Under the pieces are notes generated by a model that worked only from the letters and a program-made list of their open reading frames with translations, had not been told where the DNA came from and made no database searches. The position numbers and the translations under genes are program-made. A stretch of DNA of 64,000 bases from Sulfitobacter sp. DFL-14 (GTDB taxonomy: Bacteria; Pseudomonadota; Alphaproteobacteria; Rhodobacterales; Rhodobacteraceae). Each line of letters starts with the position of its first letter. Position 1 is the stretch's first letter. Location of the stretch: NCBI RefSeq assembly GCF_003335585.1, contig NZ_QBFD01000015.1, positions 506,304-570,303 of the forward strand. Direction: 5' to 3'. Below are positions 47,754-56,685 of this stretch, one piece after another.

Positions 47754-47881
47754 GCCACCTGTCTCCGGCTTGCGTTCAAACTCGATAGGCGCGCGGGCGG
47801 CACAGGTCAACGTGGCAAGCTGATCTTGCCCGTGACCGCAAAACCGGATACCCCGCGATCCAAGTCAGAAAGGAACCATCC

Positions 47882-49102
47882 ATGTCCGCGCCCAAGAAAG
47901 TCGTGCTCGCCTACTCCGGCGGCCTAGATACCTCGATCATCCTGAAGTGGCTGCAAACCGAATACGGCTGCGAGGTCGTGACCTTTACCGCTGACCTTGG
48001 TCAGGGAGAGGAACTGGAACCGGCCCGGAAGAAAGCCGAGATGATGGGCGCTTCCGAGATCTATGTCGAAGACGTACGCGAGGAATTCGTGCGCGACTTC
48101 GTCTTCCCGATGTTCCGCGCCAATGCCGTATACGAGGGGCTCTACCTGCTCGGCACCTCCATCGCCCGCCCGCTGATCTCCAAGCGTCTGGTGGAAATTG
48201 CCGCCGAGACAGGGGCCGATGCCGTGGCACATGGTGCAACCGGCAAGGGCAATGACCAGGTACGGTTCGAGCTGGCCGCCTATGCGCTGAACCCGGACAT
48301 CAAGGTGATCGCCCCCTGGCGCGAATGGGATCTTTCCAGCCGGACAAAGCTGCTGGAGTTTGCCGAAAAGCACCAGATCCCCGTCGCCAAGGACAAGCGC
48401 GGAGAGGCCCCCTTCAGTGTCGATGCCAACCTGCTGCACACTTCCTCCGAGGGCAAGGTGCTGGAAGACCCGGCCATTGACGCGCCCGATTACGTCTATC
48501 AGCGCACCGTCGATCCGGAAAAGGCACCGGATCAGCCCGAATATGTCGAAATCGGATTTGAACGCGGCGATGCGGTCAGCATCAATGGCGAGGCGATGTC
48601 GCCTGCCACCATCCTGACCAGGCTCAACGAACTGGGCGGCAAGCACGGCTGCGGGCGGCTCGACCTGGTCGAGGGGCGTTTTGTCGGGATGAAATCCCGT
48701 GGGATCTATGAAACCCCCGGCGGCACCCTGCTGCTTGAGGCTCATCGCGGCATCGAATCCATCACGCTCGACCGCGGTGCCATGCACCTCAAGGACGAGT
48801 TGATGCCGCGCTATGCCGAACTGATCTACAACGGTTTCTGGTTCAGCCCCGAACGCACCATGCTGCAGGCCGCCATTGACGCCAGCCAGACCCATGTCAC
48901 CGGCACCGTGCGTCTGAAACTCTACAAGGGTCACGTCCGGACCGTCGGCCGCTGGTCCGATCACTCGCTCTATTCAGAGGCCCATGTGACTTTCGAGGAT
49001 GATGCCGGTGCCTATGACCAGAAAGATGCGGCAGGTTTCATCCAGCTCAATGCGCTGCGCCTGAAACTTCTGGCCGCCCGCGACAAGCGCATGAAGGGCT
49101 AA
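47882..49102 (+). CDS. argG: Argininosuccinate synthase
   Basis: Joins citrulline and aspartate using ATP. The 406-residue protein begins [18 protein letters not shown], the PP-loop motif at 10-18, and includes [13 protein letters not shown] and the typical C-terminal ...GVYxTVG-like [13 protein letters not shown]. Complete. It diverges from ilvA across 128 bases and is followed by a strong hairpin whose T-run serves the opposite strand. Confidence 0.98.
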   Translation: MSAPKKVVLAYSGGLDTSIILKWLQTEYGCEVVTFTADLGQGEELEPARKKAEMMGASEIYVEDVREEFVRDFVFPMFRANAVYEGLYLLGTSIARPLISKRLVEIAAETGADAVAHGATGKGNDQVRFELAAYALNPDIKVIAPWREWDLSSRTKLLEFAEKHQIPVAKDKRGEAPFSVDANLLHTSSEGKVLEDPAIDAPDYVYQRTVDPEKAPDQPEYVEIGFERGDAVSINGEAMSPATILTRLNELGGKHGCGRLDLVEGRFVGMKSRGIYETPGGTLLLEAHRGIESITLDRGAMHLKDELMPRYAELIYNGFWFSPERTMLQAAIDASQTHVTGTVRLKLYKGHVRTVGRWSDHSLYSEAHVTFEDDAGAYDQKDAAGFIQLNALRLKLLAARDKRMKG

Positions 49103-49120
49103 GGCCCCGACGCCAACACC

Positions 49121-49150
49121 AAAAGGGCCCGGATCCTGCGATCCGGGCCC
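49121..49150 (-). terminator. Strong intrinsic terminator, leftward
   Basis: GGGCCCGGATC and GATCCGGGCCC form a perfect 11-bp stem with a 4-base loop. Leftward it is followed by TTTT, so it ends the small exported protein gene. Rightward there is no T-run, but it may still shield argG mRNA. Confidence 0.8.
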
Positions 49151-49209
49151 GCCACTGGTGAAAATACGCTTCAAGTTACCAAAACCGGAAACTCGTTACG
49201 CGGCTGGTA

Positions 49210-49623
49210 TCACTTGGCCTTGACGACCGTCATAACGAGGTTGCCATCCGGCTTGATCGGGCCGTCTTCCTTGGCGCCGAGCGTATATTCGAATACGCCG
49301 GTTTTCATGCCACCCGCTTCGGAGTGAACCATCAGCATCAGCATGTCGCCCGATGCGACATCTTCCTGAAGGATCGCGGCGACATCCATGTTCTCGCCAC
49401 CGCGCAGGGGGGCGTAACCTACCACAGGGCCCGGCTTCATGTCGGCATCGGTGCGGTGCACCACCAGCCAGCCGTTTTCGCCCGCGACGACCTTGTCCGC
49501 GCTGACAACGCCATTCGACACATCCTGATCAGATGCCTCGACCATCGGCGTGGCATGCGCTGCGGCAAAAGCCACACCTGCGGTCAGGGTCAGTGCGGCA
49601 ATCGAACTCGTTACATATTTCAT
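49210..49623 (-). CDS. Exported protein, DUF7282-like
   Basis: A 136-residue secreted protein: signal peptide at 1-20 (MKYVTSSIAALTLTAGVAFA). The mature part reads SADKVVAGENGWLVVHRTD, VVGYAPLRGGENMDVAAILQEDV and GDMLMLMVHSEAG, the pattern of DUF7282 domains. Function unknown; these are soluble periplasmic beta-proteins. Start MKYVTSS was chosen for the signal peptide. It precedes its own terminator and stands after, not in, the uptake operon. Confidence 0.7.
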   Translation of the reverse strand: MKYVTSSIAALTLTAGVAFAAAHATPMVEASDQDVSNGVVSADKVVAGENGWLVVHRTDADMKPGPVVGYAPLRGGENMDVAAILQEDVASGDMLMLMVHSEAGGMKTGVFEYTLGAKEDGPIKPDGNLVMTVVKAK

Positions 49624-49693
49624 CTCTGTCTCCCTCTTGATGTATGCCGCAGCCACGAAACGGGAGACGCAGAAGTTTCACGAAAACCGGATT

Positions 49694-50389
49694 CTATTTT
49701 CCGAGCCGCTGATTCCACAGTTTTTCGTAATGTGGCATCGCCCTTTCAGCCAGGGCGGCCTGTTCAGCGTCGAGCCTGGGCAACGGCCCTTCCGCTCCGG
49801 CAAACCCCGTGCTCTGATGCACCGCGCCGTACCAATGACTGGCCCAGATTCCATCTTCCGCCCGTGGCCCTGCCGGCCATTTCAACATTGCGGGATCAAA
49901 CGGCAGATCAATTGCGGTACAGAGACCGCGCAGCGCCTGCTCGGGATTGGCACGAATATCCGTGCTGTCGATTACAAGCCCGCCGATCCTGTCAAACAGA
50001 CGCGCCTGCTGGACAAATCCGATGTCATCCAGCGTCGGCGCCTCGCGTTTGGCCGCATAGCTGGCAATCACCCGCACGGGATGGCGCAGCAGGTGGACAT
50101 GCACACATCCCTCGGCCCAGTCCATCGGCATGCCCGGCAACATGTGATGCGGCATATGCTTCATGTAAAGATGCGGTGAACCGCCCCGGGAACAGGCCGC
50201 CGAAACCTTTTCAGGGTCGGTTTCGTGGTGGTTGATGATGTCGTCCCGCATCGGATGGTCCAATTCGGACTGCACCAGATAGGCCGCGTAAAAGGGCTCG
50301 TCCATGACGGCAAAATCGGCTCTTGCGCCAAAACTGTACATCATCGCCGTGCTCAGATTGCGCGGCCCGGACCACATCGCGATGCGCAT
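49694..50389 (-). CDS. Sulfotransferase-fold protein
   Basis: A 231-residue cytoplasmic protein with the PAPS-binding-like loop MWSGPRNLSTAMMYSF at residues 5-20 and VHLLRHPVRVIASY, the second conserved P-loop-fold motif. Such proteins are annotated as sulfotransferase-like or branched-chain-aminotransferase-associated; activity is not established. It lies 14 bases after the class V aminotransferase, so it ends the leftward uptake operon. Missing typical 5'-PSB lysine would argue against true sulfotransfer; the loop here has SGPRNLS instead of KSGT. Confidence 0.7.
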   Translation of the reverse strand: MRIAMWSGPRNLSTAMMYSFGARADFAVMDEPFYAAYLVQSELDHPMRDDIINHHETDPEKVSAACSRGGSPHLYMKHMPHHMLPGMPMDWAEGCVHVHLLRHPVRVIASYAAKREAPTLDDIGFVQQARLFDRIGGLVIDSTDIRANPEQALRGLCTAIDLPFDPAMLKWPAGPRAEDGIWASHWYGAVHQSTGFAGAEGPLPRLDAEQAALAERAMPHYEKLWNQRLGK

Positions 50390-50403
50390 GGCAAATCCCT
50401 GTC

Positions 50404-51522
50404 TCAGATCAACGCTGCAAGCCCTTCGAACAGGCGCTGGACATGCGTTTCATCAGTCACTGTACCGGGTGAAATGCGCAAAATCCGCCCCCTTGCGTCA
50501 ACATGGACAGACCTGGCGCGCAACCCGTCTACAATGGCGACAGGATCACTTTCACCGGGCAATTGCAACATCACCGATCCGCCCCGGCGGTCCTCGTTTT
50601 CCGGGCTGGCAAGGGGCAGACCTGCTTCTTCTGCGCATGCGATCACCTGCCGCGCCAGGCTGCGGTTATGATCCAGCAATCCGGTTTGCCCCGCCTGCCA
50701 TTTCAGCGCGGGCACCGAGCCGACACAGGCCATGACAGAGGGCGTCCCATGTTCGAACCGCCGCGCATCAGGTGCATATTCGAACCTGTCCAGATCCCAG
50801 GAGAACGGGTTGTCCTGCGAGAACCAGCCCCGCAATTCCGGCTGACACCGCGCGATCAGATCGCTGCGCATCTGGATGATGCCGGCACCCGGGGTGCCGC
50901 AGAGCCATTTGAGGGAGGTCGAAACCACAAAATCCACAGGGGTTTCGGCCAGTGAAAAGGGCAAGATGCCAATGCCCTGGGTCAGATCGACCCCGACAAT
51001 GGACCCCATGCGCGCACCATGGGCGCTGAGCGCCTCAAGATCGCAACGATGCGATGCCGTGGAGGTGACGAACGTCAGCAGCGCCAGCCCGACGTCTGGC
51101 CCCCAGGATGCCATCATGTCTTCGTCCCGAACCCAGAATTCGCCTTGCCGCAGCGGTACTGTCTCAAGCGTGTATCCCAGCCGGTCCGCCATCCCGTTCA
51201 GCAGGAAATGCAGCGAAGGAAAGCAATCCGCCCCGACCAGCACCCGTCTGCCGCGCAAGACTTCATCGGGCAAACCGCCAAGGACTGAGAACAGTCCGGT
51301 TGTCACATTCTCTGCCGAAGTCAGCGTTCCCTCCGGCGCATCGATCAGGTCGCGCCAGAGGTCCAGAAATTCGGCGCGCGCGGTCAGCACCCTGGGCCAT
51401 TGCGCATCGTCATGACGGCCCCAATCTTCGGCAAAACCCGTCAATGCAGCGGCCATATCCTTGGCCTTGCCCGGATATTGTCCGATCGAATGATACAGGA
51501 AATAGGCGGGATCAGCGGTCAT
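50404..51522 (-). CDS. Class V aminotransferase-fold PLP enzyme, kynureninase-like
   Basis: A 372-residue PLP enzyme of aminotransferase class V. The internal aldimine lysine is K205 (STSLKWLCGTPG) with D179 (GVDLTQGIG) pairing the PLP nitrogen. The layout is that of kynureninases, which cleave kynurenine to anthranilate and alanine, but cysteine desulfurase- or isopenicillin-epimerase-like activity is also possible. It follows the ABC ATPase by 41 bases. With a kynurenine-formamidase/isatin-hydrolase-like enzyme in the divergent operon it hints at tryptophan- or indole-derived substrates. Confidence 0.8.
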   Translation of the reverse strand: MTADPAYFLYHSIGQYPGKAKDMAAALTGFAEDWGRHDDAQWPRVLTARAEFLDLWRDLIDAPEGTLTSAENVTTGLFSVLGGLPDEVLRGRRVLVGADCFPSLHFLLNGMADRLGYTLETVPLRQGEFWVRDEDMMASWGPDVGLALLTFVTSTASHRCDLEALSAHGARMGSIVGVDLTQGIGILPFSLAETPVDFVVSTSLKWLCGTPGAGIIQMRSDLIARCQPELRGWFSQDNPFSWDLDRFEYAPDARRFEHGTPSVMACVGSVPALKWQAGQTGLLDHNRSLARQVIACAEEAGLPLASPENEDRRGGSVMLQLPGESDPVAIVDGLRARSVHVDARGRILRISPGTVTDETHVQRLFEGLAALI

Positions 51523-51563
51523 GTTCAGTCTCTAATAAAGGATAACGGGCAGGTTCGGCGTGA

Positions 51564-52358
51564 TTACAGCCACTTCTGGAAAGGGTCTGGCAAGGGGATC
51601 GCCTGCAACAACTCCTGCGTATAACGCGCCTTGGGTGCATCGAAAAGCCGTGCCGTTTCTGCCTCTTCGACGATGACACCCTGATGCAGGACAACCACCC
51701 GGTTGCACAGACGCCGGATGACAGAGAGGTCATGGCTGATGAAAGCCAGCGTCAGGCCCAGATCACGTACCAACTCCCCAAGCAGATTCAGGACCTGCGC
51801 CTGAGACGACACATCAAGGCCGGAAACAATTTCATCGGCGAGGATGAAATCGGGTTGCAGCGCAATGGCCCGCGCGATGCCGACCCTCTGGCGCTGACCA
51901 CCGGACAATTCATGCGGATAGCGGCGCGAAAAATGGCGCGGCAGCCCCACCATATCCAATGCTTCGGCCACGCGGCCGGGAACCCCGTCGAACCCATGCA
52001 GGTGCAGCGGCCCCGCGATGATCCCGCCCACCCGGCGGCGCGGGTTCAGCGATGACATCGGGTCCTGGAATATCATCTGGAAGCGCCGCCGCAGGGGCCG
52101 CAGGGCATTTTCGCTCAGATGCGTGATGGTCTGCCCGTCAAAAACAACTTCGCCCGCAGTCGGCTCCAACAGCCGCAACATGGCACGGCCCAGGGTCGAC
52201 TTGCCGGATCCCGATCCGCCAACAATGCCCAGGACGGCCCCCTTGGGCACATCGAACGTCAGCCCTTTCAGGATCTCGATGCGCGGAGCAGGCCCTAACA
52301 AAGGCTTTCGGGTCATGTCCGGCAGGGACAGATGCAGATCCTTGATCTGGTACATCAT
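51564..52358 (-). CDS. Oligopeptide/dipeptide ABC transporter ATPase (DppF/OppF-like)
   Basis: A 264-residue cytoplasmic ATPase: Walker A GGSGSGKS at 47-54, LSGGQRQRVGIARA, Walker B ILADEIVSGLDVSSQ. It is the second of two ATPases of the uptake system, with IILxP-type tail. Its start overlaps the other ATPase by ATGA. Typical OppF proteins run longer at the C-terminus; this is slightly short but ends in the expected peptide-importer region. Confidence 0.9.
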   Translation of the reverse strand: MMYQIKDLHLSLPDMTRKPLLGPAPRIEILKGLTFDVPKGAVLGIVGGSGSGKSTLGRAMLRLLEPTAGEVVFDGQTITHLSENALRPLRRRFQMIFQDPMSSLNPRRRVGGIIAGPLHLHGFDGVPGRVAEALDMVGLPRHFSRRYPHELSGGQRQRVGIARAIALQPDFILADEIVSGLDVSSQAQVLNLLGELVRDLGLTLAFISHDLSVIRRLCNRVVVLHQGVIVEEAETARLFDAPKARYTQELLQAIPLPDPFQKWL

Positions 52359-53224
52359 CGCGCGCGCCTCGCGTCATGCTGGGCCACTTCGGCCTCCACC
52401 CCGTCAATGACCTCCTGCGACACGGGCGTCAGGCTCCCGGTCGGGTCGGTATAGGTCGGCGTTGCCGCCAGCAGCGCCGCCGAATAGGGATGGATCGGAC
52501 GCATGAAGAACCGATGCATCCGCGCCTCTTCCACCACTTTTCCGGCATAAAGAACGCTGAGCGTATCGCAGACTTTCGACACCACACCGAGATCATGGGT
52601 CACAAAAAGCAGCGCAGTCCCGTGGCGCGTCTGCATGTCCGCGATCAGGCGCAAGATCTGTTTTTGTACCGTGACATCAAGTGCGGTTGTCGGTTCATCG
52701 GCAATGATCAGACGCGGTTCTGCGGCAAAGGCCGAAGCAATCAGAATGCGCTGCCGCATGCCGCCTGACAGTTCATGCGGGTAATTCCGCATCACGCGCG
52801 CAGGGTCGGGGATGTGGACCTCTCCCAACAGCTCCAGCGCGCGGTCCTGCGCATCCTGCTTCGACCAGCCCAGGATATCGACCAGACGGCGTGTGATCTG
52901 CGGCCCGATCCGTTTCGACGGGTTCAGCGCGGTCAGCGGATCCTGCGGGATCAGCGCCGCCGTGGCCCCGATGCGCCTGCGCCGTTCAGCCGGAGGCAGG
53001 GACATCAGGTCGGTACCATCCAGCCATATCTCACCGCCCGATACGCTCAGTGCCCGCGGCAGGGTGCCCAGCACGGCCTTGCCGATCATGGATTTGCCCG
53101 CACCGGATTCACCGACCAGCCCATGCACCTGCCCGGCGGCGACATCCAGCGAAACCGACCGCAGGATCGGGCTGCCGTTCTTCAACCGGACCGACAGGTT
53201 GCGGATCGACAGGAAACTTTTCAT
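52355..53224 (-). CDS. Oligopeptide/dipeptide ABC transporter ATPase (DppD/OppD-like)
   Basis: A 289-residue ATPase: Walker A GESGAGKS at 38-45, LSGGMRQRILIA, Walker B LIIADEPTTALDVT, and the C-terminal HPYSAALLAATP segment typical of DppD/OppD. It overlaps the permease gene upstream by ATGA and the other ATPase downstream by ATGA. Confidence 0.93.
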   Translation of the reverse strand: MKSFLSIRNLSVRLKNGSPILRSVSLDVAAGQVHGLVGESGAGKSMIGKAVLGTLPRALSVSGGEIWLDGTDLMSLPPAERRRRIGATAALIPQDPLTALNPSKRIGPQITRRLVDILGWSKQDAQDRALELLGEVHIPDPARVMRNYPHELSGGMRQRILIASAFAAEPRLIIADEPTTALDVTVQKQILRLIADMQTRHGTALLFVTHDLGVVSKVCDTLSVLYAGKVVEEARMHRFFMRPIHPYSAALLAATPTYTDPTGSLTPVSQEVIDGVEAEVAQHDARRAR

Positions 53225-54072
53225 CTCAGCACCGGATCAAAGCGGTCTTTCAACCCTTCGCCCAATTGCGAGAAACTGAGCACCGTCAGGAACAGGGCGA
53301 TCAGCGGGAAGACCAGCACCCACCAGGCCTGATGGACCGATGTGCGCCCCTCTGCGATCATGCCGCCCCATGTCGGGCTGTCGGTCGAGATCGACAGGTT
53401 CACGAAGGACAGGATCGCCTCGACGATCACGGCGATCCCCATTTCCAGGGTCAGCAGCACAACGATGGTGGGCAGGACATTCGGCAGGATTTCCGTCAGC
53501 ATGGTGCCAAACCTCTTGCGCCCGGCCACCTGGGCAGAGGCGACGTAATCCATCGCGCCCTGGCTCATTGCTTCGGCGCGGATCACCCGGGCAAAACGGG
53601 TCCAGTCGATCACGACGATGGCAATGATGATCGACCACAGCCCCGGCCCCAGGACCGCAATCAGCAGAATGGCAAAAAGCACCGGCGGAAAGGCCATCCA
53701 GATGTCCACGAAACGGCTGATGATCCGGTCCGGCCAGCCACGATAATATCCCGCGATCAGGCCAAGGGCCGCGCCAATGATGCAGGTCAGCGTGCCTGCG
53801 ATCATTGCCACCTCCAGCGCCAGACGCGCACCATAAAGCATGCGCGACAGCACGTCCCGGCCAAGCGAATCCGTCCCCAGCCAGAAGCCCGGTTCTGTCC
53901 CGCTTTCCCAGAATGGCGGCAACCGGCCCAGGAACAGATCCTGCATCAGCGGATCCTTGGGCGCGATCCAGGGGGCGAATACCGCCCCCAGCACCAGCAG
54001 GGTCAGCCATCCTCCGGATAGCCAAAGCCGCAGACCCACAGGGCGGCGCAGATCTCCGCGGGCGTCACGCAT
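53221..54072 (-). CDS. Dipeptide-type ABC transporter permease (DppC-like)
   Basis: A 283-residue permease with about six membrane helices and the EAA loop (RAEAMSQGAMDYVASAQVAG) that contacts the ATPase. The N-terminal LFAPWIAPKDP-like segment is typical of DppC. It overlaps the upstream permease by 8 bases. Confidence 0.92.
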   Translation of the reverse strand: MRDARGDLRRPVGLRLWLSGGWLTLLVLGAVFAPWIAPKDPLMQDLFLGRLPPFWESGTEPGFWLGTDSLGRDVLSRMLYGARLALEVAMIAGTLTCIIGAALGLIAGYYRGWPDRIISRFVDIWMAFPPVLFAILLIAVLGPGLWSIIIAIVVIDWTRFARVIRAEAMSQGAMDYVASAQVAGRKRFGTMLTEILPNVLPTIVVLLTLEMGIAVIVEAILSFVNLSISTDSPTWGGMIAEGRTSVHQAWWVLVFPLIALFLTVLSFSQLGEGLKDRFDPVLR

Positions 54073-55075
54073 GGCGCAGCCTCGGGTTCAGCACGACATA
54101 AAGCATATCGACGGCAAGGTTCACGAGGGTGAACAGCATGGCAAACAGGATCACGATGCCCTGTATCAAAGGCAGATCGCGATTGATCACGGCATCAATC
54201 GCCATGTTGCCCAGCCCCTCATAGCTGAACAGGCGCTCGATGATCACGGTGCCGCCGATCAGAAAGGTGAACTGCACCCCGACCAGCGTCAGCGTCGGCA
54301 GGATCGCATTCGGCAATGCTTCGCGGGTGATGACATGATTCTCGCCATACCCTTTGGTTCTGGCCAGGGTCACGTAATCCAGATGCATGGTTTCCTTCAG
54401 CGATTGCTTGAGCAGTTGCGAGACGATTGCAGCCAGCGGGATCGCCAGGGCCAAGGCCGGCATGAACATATGCGCGGCAAGGTCGGCCATCACGTCGAAG
54501 CGCAGCCGCGCGATGGCCTCGAACAGGTAGAAGTTGGTGGTGAAATCGACATTGAGCGCGGGCGAAATGCGCCCCGATATGTGGAACACCGGCCAGAACA
54601 CCCCAAACAGCAGGATCAACACGAGCCCCCAGAGGAAATCAGGGATCGAAAGCGCCATTCCGGCAGTCACGTCGACCACGCCTTCGGTCTTGCCGTCGCG
54701 GAACCGGGTGCCGATCAATGCCAGGGTCACGCCCATCAGCACCGCCATCAGCAGCGCCATGATGGACAGTTCCAGCGTGGCCGGAAGCCGGTTGAGGACA
54801 AGCTTTGAAACTGGCTGGCGCAGGGAGATGGAGGTGCCGAAATCACCCTGCAAAACACCGCTCAGCCAGATCAGGAACTGGTCAAAGATGGATTTGTCGA
54901 AACCGTATTGCGCCTGCAACCGCGCAATATCGGCTTCGGTGGCCCCGGGCGGCAGCATCATCGCGATGGGATTGCCCGGCACCACCCGGATCACGACAAA
55001 GACAATCACCGCCACGCCAAACAGCGTGATGGCGGTGGTCAGCAGCCGCAGAAAGATCGTGCGCAGAAGTGTCAT
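54065..55075 (-). CDS. Dipeptide-type ABC transporter permease (DppB-like)
   Basis: A 336-residue permease: N-terminal helix (TAITLFGVAVIVFVVIRVVPGNP), PGD-like PGATEADIARLQAQYGFDK, about six helices and an EAA loop (LDYVTLARTKGYGE). Start MTLLRTIFLRLL was preferred; the upstream in-frame ATG at 55117 would add 14 unrelated residues. Confidence 0.92.
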   Translation of the reverse strand: MTLLRTIFLRLLTTAITLFGVAVIVFVVIRVVPGNPIAMMLPPGATEADIARLQAQYGFDKSIFDQFLIWLSGVLQGDFGTSISLRQPVSKLVLNRLPATLELSIMALLMAVLMGVTLALIGTRFRDGKTEGVVDVTAGMALSIPDFLWGLVLILLFGVFWPVFHISGRISPALNVDFTTNFYLFEAIARLRFDVMADLAAHMFMPALALAIPLAAIVSQLLKQSLKETMHLDYVTLARTKGYGENHVITREALPNAILPTLTLVGVQFTFLIGGTVIIERLFSYEGLGNMAIDAVINRDLPLIQGIVILFAMLFTLVNLAVDMLYVVLNPRLRHA

Positions 55076-55133
55076 GGAAACCCGGAAAAAGGGGTGGGGC
55101 CGCGCAGGCGACCCCACCAGTCAGGAAGAAGCC

Positions 55134-56660
55134 TCAGGCACGGGTCATCAGATGCGGCAACAGCGCGCCCGACCGGTGCGGCGTCACCTTGACGCCCGAC
55201 ACGAAAAGGATCGGCTGAACATATTGCAACAGCGGGATCACCTCGGCGTTTTCGGCAATCAAGCGGTCGACCGCCCTCCAGCCTTCGATTCGCTTCTCCT
55301 CGTCCGCTTCAGCCCAGAGCGGGAGGATCGCGTCGAAAGTTTCCTGGCCGTCCCAGACCGAGTGCGGCGAGGGCCCGAACATGGCATGGCCGGTGGAGGT
55401 TGACGGGTCGCCAATCGAATTGCCCCAATTGTAGAAAGCCGCGGGCGCAAGCGTGTCGGCGGCACGCAATTCATAGTGTTTGGCGATCTCATAGACCTCG
55501 ATCTCGGCCTCGATCCCGACACGACGCCAGAGCCCGACAATCGCCTGGATCATCTCGTAATCCTTGGGCTTGAACCCCTTTGTTGTCTGGATCTTGAACT
55601 TTACCGGGTTGTCGGGGCCGTAACCGCTGTCAGCCAGCAGCTTCTTTGACAGTTCCGGGTCAAAGGGAACCTTGGTGGTTTCGTCATAGGCGGTGTAATC
55701 CGGCGTCTGCAACGTGTCGATCGGAATGCCGTAACCCGACAGCAAACGGTCAATGATCAGCTTCTTGTCGATGGCATGTGCAGCCGCCTTGCGCACGTTC
55801 GGATCGGTCATCACCTCAATGTCATTCAGGAAGATCATGCCGATGTCCGAAATCGGCTCTGCCACGCCATTGATACCGTCCTTGGCCTTCAGCCGGTCGA
55901 ACTCTTCATAGGGCACTTCAAGCGTCACATGGGAATTGCCGGATTCAATCTCGGCGACGCGGCTGGCCGCATCGGTCACGAACTTGATCGTCACAGACTT
56001 GAACTCCGGCGCCCCGCCCCAGTAGTTTTCATTGGCCTTCAGCCGGACAAAGGCGTTGCGTTCGAATTTTTCCACCATGTAGGGGCCGGTGCCGATGGGT
56101 GCTGCCTCGAACCCTTCTGCGCCTACTTCCTCGTAATATTTCTTGGGCAGGACATAGCCGGTGAGAAAGCTCATCCACTTGAAGAAGGTCGGCTCAAATT
56201 CCTTGACGTCCGCCGTCACGCGACTGCCTTCGGCGGTGATGTTATCAACCTTGCCCCAGATGAACTGGATGGGGTTGCCGGTTTCCGGATTTGCCGCCCG
56301 TTGCAGCGACCATGCGACATCCTCGGCAGTGAAAGGATCACCGTTGTGCCATGTCACACCCTCGCGCACATCCATCCACAGTTTTGTGTTGTCCTCGTTC
56401 CAGCCCCAGTCGGTGATCAGACCGGACCCGAAGGACAGGTCGGGGTTCTGGTGGATGAAAAGATCGAAAACCGATTGATAGAAACCCTGGATGGTCGGGT
56501 TGACCGCAGATGGCCCGACAGTCGGGTCCCAGCTGGGTAGGTTTACGTTATAGGCGATCACCAACTCGTCGATCTCCTGGGCAAAGCTGGGCAGACCGAC
56601 AGTTGCAAAAGCAGCGGCCGCCGCTGATGTCTTGAGCAGACTTCTTCTTGAAAGTGACAT
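55134..56660 (-). CDS. Family-5 ABC solute-binding protein
   Basis: A 508-residue periplasmic binding protein. The Tat-type signal SRRSLLKTSAAAAAFA begins at residue 4, and cleavage would follow SFA. Two full lobes are present (WMDVREGVTWHNGDPFTAEDV; NDIEVMTDPNVRKAAAHAIDKKL). It supplies the substrate to the DppBCDF-like importer. GGGGAAGAACA precedes the ATG. Substrate may be an oligopeptide or another amino-acid-like compound; family-5 proteins often take non-peptides. Confidence 0.93.
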   Translation of the reverse strand: MSLSRRSLLKTSAAAAAFATVGLPSFAQEIDELVIAYNVNLPSWDPTVGPSAVNPTIQGFYQSVFDLFIHQNPDLSFGSGLITDWGWNEDNTKLWMDVREGVTWHNGDPFTAEDVAWSLQRAANPETGNPIQFIWGKVDNITAEGSRVTADVKEFEPTFFKWMSFLTGYVLPKKYYEEVGAEGFEAAPIGTGPYMVEKFERNAFVRLKANENYWGGAPEFKSVTIKFVTDAASRVAEIESGNSHVTLEVPYEEFDRLKAKDGINGVAEPISDIGMIFLNDIEVMTDPNVRKAAAHAIDKKLIIDRLLSGYGIPIDTLQTPDYTAYDETTKVPFDPELSKKLLADSGYGPDNPVKFKIQTTKGFKPKDYEMIQAIVGLWRRVGIEAEIEVYEIAKHYELRAADTLAPAAFYNWGNSIGDPSTSTGHAMFGPSPHSVWDGQETFDAILPLWAEADEEKRIEGWRAVDRLIAENAEVIPLLQYVQPILFVSGVKVTPHRSGALLPHLMTRA

Positions 56661-56685
56661 TGTTCTTCCCCTGTTTTTCAATTTT

